DNA of 64,000 bases from Cyanophora paradoxa (Eukaryota; Glaucocystophyceae; Cyanophorales; Cyanophoraceae). A program made the position numbers and the translations under genes. Below the pieces are notes generated by a model that was not told the origin of the DNA, did no database searches, and saw only the letters and a program-made list of their open reading frames with translations. Where the stretch lies: contig QPMI01000039.1 in NCBI GenBank assembly GCA_004431415.1, forward strand, positions 434,001-498,000, read 5' to 3'. Positions 57,235 to 64,000 of the stretch are shown here, in pieces (within the stretch, counting starts at the first letter, position 1; each line of letters starts with the position of its first letter).

Positions 57235-57483
57235 TACCGTAGAGCAGGAAAATAGTGGGCAGGAAAATAGTGGGCCGGAAATTGGGGGAAAGTGGCTTGT
57301 CAGCTAGCTAGATCATCAGCCTAGATGGGGCGGTAAATTTAGGGGGTACTGTATGGGGCAGCTTACTAAGTTAGCAGCAGGGAAATACTGGAGCCCGAAA
57401 TTAGTGGACTGAGTCAAATTTTCGGTCCACTAATTTCGGGCTCCACTAATTTTCTGCGTCCAGTATTTTCCTGCTCTACGGTA
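57235..57483. mobile_element. TIR element (MITE-like), TACCGTAGAGCAGG family
   Basis: Ends TACCGTAGAGCAGGAAAATA (57235-57254) and TATTTTCCTGCTCTACGGTA (57464-57483) are exact inverted repeats. Inside are a second AGCAGG(A/G)AAATA, the inverted pair GAGCCCGAAATTAGTGGAC / GTCCACTAATTTCGGGCTC, and the core GATGGGGCGGTAAATTTAGG followed by GGGTAC and TATGGGG. No ORF. A relative lies at 13700-13818. Confidence 0.88.
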
Positions 57484-58085
57484 ATGGCAAGTTCAAGGTT
57501 GCAGGCAGCAGGCTGCAGCTGCCGCACAGCCTCGGCACAGGCCCGCATGCAGTGGCGGCAGTGCCCCGCAGTGAGTCCAGTGACACAGTACACTGACTCA
57601 GTCTCGGTCCTCTCGGAGTCTCGGACTCCGGGACTCCCGGCCCGAGTCCCGGGACTCCGGGAGTGCCGCAGTGCAGCGCTAGCCTGTGCAGGGCCACTGC
57701 AGGCTCTGCCGCAGTGCTGCATGTGCACTGTGCACTGTGCAGTGTGCACTGTGCAGGCCCTGAGGCTGACAGTCACTGAGTGGCAGTGAGTGCAGCTCGC
57801 GCGGCGTGGAGTCGTGGTCCGACGGTCGCGCCGCGCCGCGCCGCGCGCGGCGGCCGCGGCCCGGCGCCGGATCGAACCGGCCGTTACCGGCGGCGCCGGG
57901 GCCGGCGCCGGCGGGCGGGCGTGCCGCGTGGCGCCGGCGGCGCGTGCCACGCCGCAGCCACGGCCCCGGGCGGGCCGCTGCCACTGCCTGCCAGTGCCTG
58001 GCAGTGTGCCTGCCAGGCCCGCTGGCCATGCCATGATGGCCGGCGTTGGCCGCCCGCTGCATTATGCATCAGCGTGCATAAAAAA
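57484..58085. repeat. GC-rich palindromic island
   Basis: No gene seen. GTGCACTGTGCACTGTGCAG near 57724, GGGACTCCGGGAGTGCCGCA near 57650, GGCGCCGGGGCCGGCGCCGG near 57890, and CAGTGCCTGGCAGTGTGCC near 57990. Confidence 0.55.
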
Positions 58086-58333
58086 CAGAATATTAAGGTC
58101 TGCACTTTATTACGTCGATCGTCCCCAAATTATGTCGCCGAAAACTTGACATGACGACATAATTTGGGGACGACATAGTAGGGCGTGTTTAGTGCTACCC
58201 CCCAAATTTACCGCCCCATACAAGCCCGAAAATTTCGTGCCGACATAATTTGGGGATGTCATATTTCGCATAGAGAAGGGTCGGTTTTTATAACGACATA
58301 AATTTGACCGTCATATTATTGTGTTTTACGGTA
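58086..58333. mobile_element. TIR element (MITE-like), CTACCGTAATCCAG family, copy C
   Basis: Starts CAGAATATTAAGGTCTGCAC (outer TIR lost) and ends TGTTTTACGGTA. It is the same order as copy B reversed, including CCGCCCCATACAAGCCCGAA. Where copies A and B have ATGTCATCCCC it has ACGTCGATCGTCCCC, which makes the palindrome CGATCG. Confidence 0.82.
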
Positions 58334-58379
58334 TGCATGGCGCCGGCCGGGCCGCGGCCCGCGGGCCGCGGTCCGCGGC

Positions 58380-59045
58380 GCTCCCGGAGTTAGGCCTGCG
58401 GCTTGCCGTCAAGCGCTTGAGCCAAAGCTCAAGCCGGGCTGGGCGGTCAAGCGCTTGACCGGCTTTTGGCCGGCTCAAGCCGGCTCAAGCCCTGGCCCCG
58501 GGGGGGGGGCAGGGGAGGGGGGGATCGGCGCGCGGGGGTACTTCGACGCAGCTGCAGCGAATTCGAAGCCGGCGCCGCGCGGCACGCGCGCGCGCGTGCC
58601 TGCGATCGATGGCATCGCGCGCAAACGTTAACGTCGGACCGGATGTAGATCTAGAAGTCTGATCATGAAGAGCGTGCAGGTATCATCGATATCGCGCCGG
58701 CGCCGACGGCCGGCGTCGCGAGCTCCAAGCTTGCCGAGTCGATATATTATCAGCTCATGATCAGTGTTTAGATGTGTTTCTTTCGAATTCAAAACAAAAT
58801 AAGCTCTAGCTAGGGGCTTGCGGCGCTGAGGGCTTGCGGAAGTGTACCCCCCCTTCGGCTTGCCTCAAGCCGGGCCAAGCGCTTGACCCGGCCAAGTGGC
58901 CAAGCGCGCTTGTCCGGGCCGGCCGGCCGGCTTAGCTTGGCTTGGCCGCGAGCGCCCTGGGCTTGGCTTGACTTGAGCCGACTTTCTGGCGGTCAAGCCG
59001 CACCCCTACCCGGAGTCCGCGCACGCGGGCCGGGGCCCCATCATC
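58380..59045 (-). repeat. CAAGCC-rich repeat element, copy 2 (reverse, longer)
   Basis: In reverse it gives GGGTAGGGGTGCGGCTTG, AAAGTCGGCTCAAGTCAAGC, the GGCCGGCC run, CAAGCGCGCTTGG and AAGGGGGGTACACTTCCGC, the same order as 13085-13370. An additional CAAGCGCTTGA/GGCTCAAGCC block lies at 58385-58495. 58500-58540 is G-rich. Confidence 0.65.
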
Positions 59046-59090
59046 ATGGCATCATGGCATGCAGCCATGATGCAGGCGGCGGTAACGTAC

Positions 59091-59245
59091 GAACTTCGAA
59101 TTCGGAATTTTTGCCAGCGTTTATACTAGTAATTTCGACAATGTAATGTACTAGTATACGTATATATAGCAATTCGCCGACTCGGCGAATTAATATTAAA
59201 CCTTTGTTTCGAATGAGGGGTACAGTACCAGGCCCGTCTATGGCG
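59091..59245. mobile_element. Rearranged remnant of the TACTGTAAACGTA family
   Basis: Matches the left part of copy 1 (CGTACGAA ... TTTTTGCCAGCGTTTA ... ATTTCGACA), but is interrupted by extra bases with TTCGAATTC (about 59104) and by TACTAGTA (59124-59131). GAGGGGTACAGTACC (about 59214) is the remaining core. Confidence 0.6.
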
Positions 59246-59338
59246 AAGTTAAAATTGTTAAATTGACTCGCGGCGCGGCGTCTCGAGCTCGCGCCGCGCG
59301 CGAGTCGCGCGCCGGCGCCATCATGATCATGTCAATTC

Positions 59339-59689
59339 GCTGCGTCCCCGTGCTAGCTATATAGCGCTCCTCGTCGTTCTAGCTGCATATAGTGTGACTA
59401 GTACTTCTGCGTCGACGTCGAGTACGTCCTTGAGCTCTTCTAGCTCCTTTATATTAGCTTCTCCTCGTACTCGTTCTCCTTATCTTTTGCGTTCTTCTAG
59501 ATCTGATCGTGTCCCTTCTAGATCTCGTGATCCCTCTTGATTCTGTATTTTGTGCTACCGTAGTACTTTACTGTATCTTTGATTTGTGATTGCTTTGTTG
59601 TCCTTAATATCACTACCTACGGGGGGCCCGGGTTCGCCCCACCGTATACGTATCAGTATATCATAGTATACGTAGTCTCTCAAAAAAAA
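59339..59689 (+). mobile_element. Second copy of the retroposed 3' end, expanded by palindromic insertions
   Basis: Aligns with 22671-22928 from CTGCGTCCCCGTGCT through the TGATTCTGTAT stop region, the stem-loop CTACGGGGGG ... CCCCACCGTA, and the TCTCTC plus A-tail (ends 59689). It carries at least six extra segments of 6-28 bases, detailed in the findings. No clear target-site duplication remains. Not coding. Confidence 0.88.
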
Positions 59690-60339
59690 CATATATAGCT
59701 ATAGTCGATCTGTATAATGTAACTTATAATGTAAGTTTAAGAGTCAATTAAAGACTGTAATTATATAACTCGTTCCATACAATCTACCGTAGTACCCCCC
59801 AACATCCGCCCCTTACAAGCCCAAATTGTTTAGTCTGTTAATTTGGGACTCTGTTATTTCGCCTAAGATTTTATACCCTGTTAATTAACGTTAACGGGCT
59901 GTTAAAATACGTGCGCTTGACGCGGCACTGACGCCGTGACGGCGGCTCTCACGACTCTCGACTCTCGAGCCCTTGAACCAAGCGACGAGCGCTCTCTCGA
60001 GCCCTTGAAGCAAGAACTCGAGCTGGGTTTTTTCGCCTTCAAGTTCGGTTCAACAGTGTGTTACAGTGAATGTTTTTAACTTGTACAATTGTATACGTAC
60101 GCCACGGTACGCGTAGCGGTAATGAAAAACCTCTGTTTTCTAATTGGCCAACATTGGCAGTCTCTCAAAAGCCTGGCGCTAGCTATATAGCGGGGAGGGG
60201 GGGGGGAGGAGGAGGAGGGGGGCGGGCGAAGTTTAAGCCCCCCCTCCGGGGATCCCCCCCCTGCTTGATAGCGCCCACGTGCACGCACGTGCACTGCGGT
60301 GCGAGCGCCGCGAGCTTGAGGGCCGGACATGTACAGGGC
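59690..60339. other. Intergenic region with another core-bearing repeat
   Basis: 59775-59905 contains TACCGTAGTACCCCCCAACA, CCGCCCCTTACAAGCCCAAA and GTCTGTTAATTTGGGACTCT, which look like a further decayed member of the core-sharing elements. 59935-60030 repeats GACTCTCGAGCCCTTGAA words. 60193-60225 is a G/GGA-rich tract. No gene seen. Confidence 0.5.
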
Positions 60340-61785
60340 TAGCGGAGCCTCGGATCCGGAGGGCCTTCCAGGCCAAATGCAAATGGCAGCTTCGAGGCTC
60401 GGCTCGGTCCGGCGGGGCAGGGGCCGGCGCCCGGCGGGGCCGGGGCCGCGAGCGCCGCGGGGTCCGCGAGCTGCAGGCTGCAGTTGGCCATGGGTGCTAG
60501 CGGGCGGCCCTCCAGGGGGCGAGCTCGAGGCGGGGGCGGGGCCGGCGGGGCCGGGCCGGGGCCTGCGGCGGCTCGCCGAGGCAGAGGAAGGAGCGCCAGA
60601 GCTCCCCCAGGAGGCCGCCCCCCGGGGTGCACTTCTCCCCCCGCCCGCCCCCGGGCCCCGCGCCCCCGGCCCCCGCTGCAGCCCCGGCCCGGGCTCTCCG
60701 GCCGCAGCCCCAGCGACGCCAGCGCCATCGGCTCCACCCTGCGCCCCTCGCCCGCCGCCCGCCCCGCGCCCCGCCCCGCGCCCCTCCGCGAGCCGCCGCG
60801 CCTTCTCCTCCACCCGGCCCCGCACCTGCCCCGCCCCGCGCCCCTCGGACCGGCGGCCGCGGGCCGGGATCGGATGGGATCGGGTTTGGGCGGACCTGGA
60901 CGCGGGCAAAGCGCCAGCCGTGCTCGACCTCGGCGATGCGGGCGGCGCCGTCCACGGCCGCCTCCTTGCCCCCGGCGCCCCCCAGGCCCAGGATCGCCCG
61001 GCACTTGGCCGCCAGCGCGGCGCGGAACTCGGGGCTCACCGCCCCGCCGTCGCCGACGCGGGGCCCGCCCCGCCCCCGCACCGGCCCCGGCCCCGCCCCG
61101 GCCCCGGCCCCGGCCCCCGGGCCGAGGCGCTGGAGGACGTAGCGGGCGGCCTCGGCGCGCTGCTGGCCGGCCCGCGCGGCGGCGGCGCCGGAGGGGCGCT
61201 TGGGCTTGGCCCGGCGGGCGGCGCCGGCTCCGCATATCCAGCAGCATATCCAGCATCTGCTGCCCCGCCCCGCCCCGCCTCAGAGCCGGCGGGGCGGGGG
61301 CGGGGGCCGGAGCGGGGGCGGGGGCCTGGAGGCGGAGGACTTCGGCGGCGGCGGGGCTCTCCGGGCACGTCACCGCCACCGTCTCCCGGTTCTGCCCCCC
61401 GTCAACGCGGCGCGGGGCGGGGCGGGGGAGGAGGGAAGGGGGGTACCTGGAAGAGGACGCGCCCCTCGCGGCGGACGACGTACTGGATGGAGAGGGGCGG
61501 CGGGCCCGCCCCGCCCCGCCCCCGCCCCCGGCGGGCCCCGCACGATGAACCCCGCGATGGCCTGCGGCGCGCGTGAGGCCGGAGGGGCGCGGGGGCGGGG
61601 GGCGGGGCGCGGGGGCGGGCCTCGCCGGTGCGGGCGACGGGGACGAGGGCGGGGGCCGGGGGGCGGGGCAGCTCGAGGGTGTAGGGGGGCGAGACGGCGA
61701 GCTCGAAGAGGAGCGTCGCGGAGTAGAGGAACGAGGCGAGCGCCACCGCCTCCAGCTTCTGCTGCATCTCCGCTGAACGAAGCAT
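60340..61785 (-). CDS. Unrecognised Ala/Pro/Gly-rich split gene
   Basis: Minus strand. ATG at about 61785 gives MLRSAEMQQKLEAVALASFL and YSATLLFELAVSPPYTLELP. Later probable exons read AIAGFIV, SIQYVVRREGRVLFQ, NRETVAVTCPESPAAAEVLR, VSPEFRAALAAKCRAILGLG, KEAAVDGAARIAEVEHGWRF, and GLLGELWRSFLCLGEPPQ, all separated by C/G-rich short introns. A possible end is PMANCSLQLADP near 60.47 kb, but it is not firm. I do not recognise the family. The codon composition and splice-site spacing resemble the accepted genes here, which is the main reason to believe it. Confidence 0.5.
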
Positions 61786-62250
61786 GAAGCTGAAGCATGC
61801 GCTGAAGCTCCTTCTGAAGCTGACGCATCCCGCAGTGCGCAAGCACTATATATAGCTAGTGCAATAAATGAAGATCCAGATCTAGATGAAGATAAGATAG
61901 CATGCGGAAACTAACATGCAAATTATATCATAGCACATAATATATATGTTAGTAGTCCTTCCGATTGCAAATCATTTCATTTGCGAACGATATTCAATCC
62001 GGATCCAGTCACAATTGTTTGTTTGCAACCAATCCAATCCAATCCAATCCGAATTAGAGCCCCAATTGTTTGCAACATCTGCGATTGAAGAGCTTATGTT
62101 ATTACGTATACTAAGTTAGACATTGAGTCGAAATCGATGTCGTCTTCGGTCGGCCAGAAGTCGTCTTCGTGTAGCCAGTTGCCCGGTCGGAAGAGCTCGT
62201 CACGTAGAACATTGATACCTGCGCAGTGATGTATCAACTTCAAATCGATG
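61786..62250. other. Intergenic region, AT-richer
   Basis: No gene seen. CCAATCCAATCCAATCCAAT at about 62030, and CAATTGTTTG twice (near 62011 and 62065). Confidence 0.5.
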
Positions 62251-64000
62251 TCACTCATGAAAAACAAAACCGGCAGTTGCGTCCATACCGTCGACGATAT
62301 ACGTATTGCCGTCGAGATGGCAGCACGTGCAGTCGGGGCCGACGTCGATCGCGTCCTTCAGGCGGGGGCCGAGCCGCTCCAGCGCGTTCCCCGTCACAGC
62401 GCCCTTGCCGCCGTTGCTGACGAAGATGCCCCACTGCTGGTCGTGGATCCTGCGCAGAGGCAGCCGTACACGTCCACGTGAGATGGCCGCGGGGTGGGGT
62501 TAGAGGGCGATCATGAGGGAGACATAGAAGAGTACAATTGCAAGCTTAAGCTGAAGGGCGTACCGGTTGTCCAACACGACGGGGTCCGCCCCGGTCTTGA
62601 TCTCGATGCCCGAGCGCGCGTTGCCGTAGATGTCGTTTCCCAAGAACGTGCCCCGCCCCTTCTCCCGCACGAGGATGCCGCAGGCCTCGCCGTCGTGGAC
62701 CTTGTTGCCCCGCACGAACGGGGCCGCGCAGGTCTGGATCGCGAAGCCGCCGAACCCGTTGCCGTAGACGTCGTTGCACTCCGCGACGCCCTTCGCCGAT
62801 TCATGGAAGAGGATGCCGGCCTGGCCGCAGTCGTGCACCGTGTTCCCTGCGCACGCGGAATCGGTCAAACAGAGGGCCGGGCGCGGGGTTGGGGCGCCCA
62901 CCGCGCAGCGTCGGGGCCGTTCCCTCGTCGCGAACTTCGATGCCGCTCAGTCCCGCACCGAACACGTTGCAGCCCTCCACGACCGCCCGGCTCCCGCCCG
63001 CGATCCACACCGCAGAATTCTTCGTAGCTGCGTTTCGGATCGTGATGCCCTTGACGCTGGGCGCTGCGGGATCCTCGCAAAGTAGCGTGACGCCTTGGTC
63101 CCACTCCAGCACCGCCTCCCGCGGCCCGACGATGCTCACATCCTTGTCCAGAACCACCTGCTCGTAGTACCTGGCGCCCGCGGACGACAATATTAATTTC
63201 GCCAAAACGGCGACCGCCAGCAAACGCCATAGCTATAGCATTCAAATGTACATATACACGTGCACCGGCCGGGGCTGAGGAGGATAGTCTGCCCGGGCTT
63301 GGCGAATCGCACGGCATCCATAATCGAAGATCCGGGGCCAACATTAATCTCAAATGTGGCGTCCTGCGATCCAGTCATCGTTGTCACGTGCACGGAAAAT
63401 TAAATTGAATATCTCGATATTGATTGCACTTGACGCGCCGTAATTTCTACATCCTCAACGGGTCGCGGCCTCCACTGCATCGCAGCCTTTCGCTCAGGAT
63501 CCGTAATCTCAATTGCAAGGATCCCCTGCTTCAAAGGCGTCGCATTCTCTGCGTCCTCATTCCGCTTGCGCTGAACGGCTGCCTCTCGCTCCGCAGTCTG
63601 GAGGCGATCCTGAAGAGAAGAGCAGTGAGCAATACGAAGTACGTATACCGAAGAACGCTGGCCATATGCATGGAGCGTACAGCCAGGGCACGGCGCTCTG
63701 CATTTATCGCGGCTGTATACTTGCGCGCGTGTTTGGATGCGACGGCAACCTGCGAATATCGTACCTAAGTTCAAGCATACAGGTGCACGTGAATTCGAAT
63801 CGATTTGGCAACTCAAAGAACATGAACCGCGGTTTCCGCCGCAGCCAGACGCTCCTGCGCATCGGATCGGCGACAAAATTGTTGAAGCTAACATGTGCGA
63901 AAATAATTCTGAACCGAACGTAACGCACAGCGAAGGCACAACGCTCGGACTCGAGCTCGGTGTCCGCGCGCGCGAGCGCGTCGACGTCGGCGGCTGCACG
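62251..64000 (-). CDS. Coiled-coil / parallel beta-helix protein, paralogue C (5' end outside)
   Basis: Third member. Helical modules near the right edge: AAADVDALARADTELESERC, then (63.6 kb) LQTAEREAAVQRKRNEDAEN. The beta-helix gives SSIMDAVRFAKPGQTILLSP, YYEQVVLDKDVSIVGPREAV, SAVWIAGGSRAVVEGCNVFG, VHDCGQAGILFHESAKGVAE, NDVYGNGFGGFAIQTCAAPF, VRGNKVHDGEACGILVREKG and NDIYGNARSGIEIKTGADPV, then IHDQQWGIFVSNGGKGAVTG and CTCCHLDGNTYIVDGMDATA with stop at 62251. A and B end at or just after GNTVR, so C has about 17 extra residues, coded by a stretch with TACGTATATCGTCGACG. The gene continues past 64000. Function unknown. Confidence 0.72.

Noticed and set aside
1-64000. CRISPR array, operons or prokaryotic origin
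   Set aside because: Genes have spliceosomal introns and eukaryotic functions. No regularly spaced identical repeats were seen.
1-64000. tRNA or rRNA genes
   Set aside because: I looked for B-box-like GGTTCGAATCC and cloverleaf arms. The TTCGAATTC words found are part of the general palindrome excess and lack matching stems.

Overview
This is nuclear DNA of a GC-rich (roughly two-thirds GC by eye) photosynthetic, flagellated eukaryote. Genes are split by many short GT-AG introns, mostly about 40-150 bp and C-rich. A plastid is implied by a fibrillin/PAP gene. A flagellum is implied by the start of a DZIP1/Iguana gene. Mitochondria are shown by a split SDHA gene. I cannot name the species. 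A GC-rich unicellular alga (haptophyte, stramenopile or prasinophyte-like) fits, and nothing looks prokaryotic.

Layout. 1-342 holds the 5' end of a DZIP1-like gene (-). 476-1874 is plastid fibrillin (+). 4602-7569 is a cytochrome P450 (+) with two in-frame stops. About 7.9-9.0 kb is a dead DIRS-like reverse transcriptase (-). About 10.3-11.8 kb is a doubtful gene (-). 12.4-14.1 kb is an island of small repeats. 15.1-16.4 kb is an inverted partial copy of VPS16, facing the full VPS16 gene at 16.6-20.9 kb (+). 21.5-22.9 kb is a retroposed element with target-site duplication, 3' stem-loop and A-tail. 25.3-26.6 kb is a protist-type gene (+). 28.15-32.47 kb is lipin (-), divergent from SDHA (32.57-36.04 kb, +). 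36.4-39.1 kb is an F-box/leucine-rich-repeat gene (+). 39.4-44.7 kb is a large low-complexity gene (-), divergent from calmodulin-lysine methyltransferase (45.07-46.53 kb, +). 46.95-52.15 kb holds two paralogous coiled-coil/parallel-beta-helix genes (-), with a broken fragment at 52.7 kb and a third paralogue at 62.25-64.0 kb (running off the window). 53.5-56.4 kb is a secreted Cys-rich glycoprotein gene (-). 56.7-59.7 kb is a second repeat island. 60.3-61.8 kb is an unrecognised Ala/Pro-rich gene (-).

The genes are housekeeping functions (vacuolar fusion, phospholipid synthesis, respiration, calmodulin methylation) with no operon-like logic, but there are tight divergent pairs (LPIN/SDHA 93 bp apart; 44.7/45.07 kb).

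The most unusual feature is in the non-coding DNA. It is saturated with short perfect palindromes (AGATCT, GTATACGTA, GGCGCC, CATGATCATG, TACTAGTA and similar). Two copies of one retroposed sequence in this window (22671-22928 and 59339-59689) show how these arise. The second copy differs mainly by at least six insertions of 6-28 bp that are palindromic or create palindromes with their flank, several as an X, reverse-complement-X, X triplication. The same signature appears in the P450 (making a stop codon), in the dead reverse transcriptase and in a TIR element remnant. This looks like a recurrent local fold-back insertion process. In addition, several TIR-element families with different ends share one internal core (GTATGGGG ... 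GGGGTAC).
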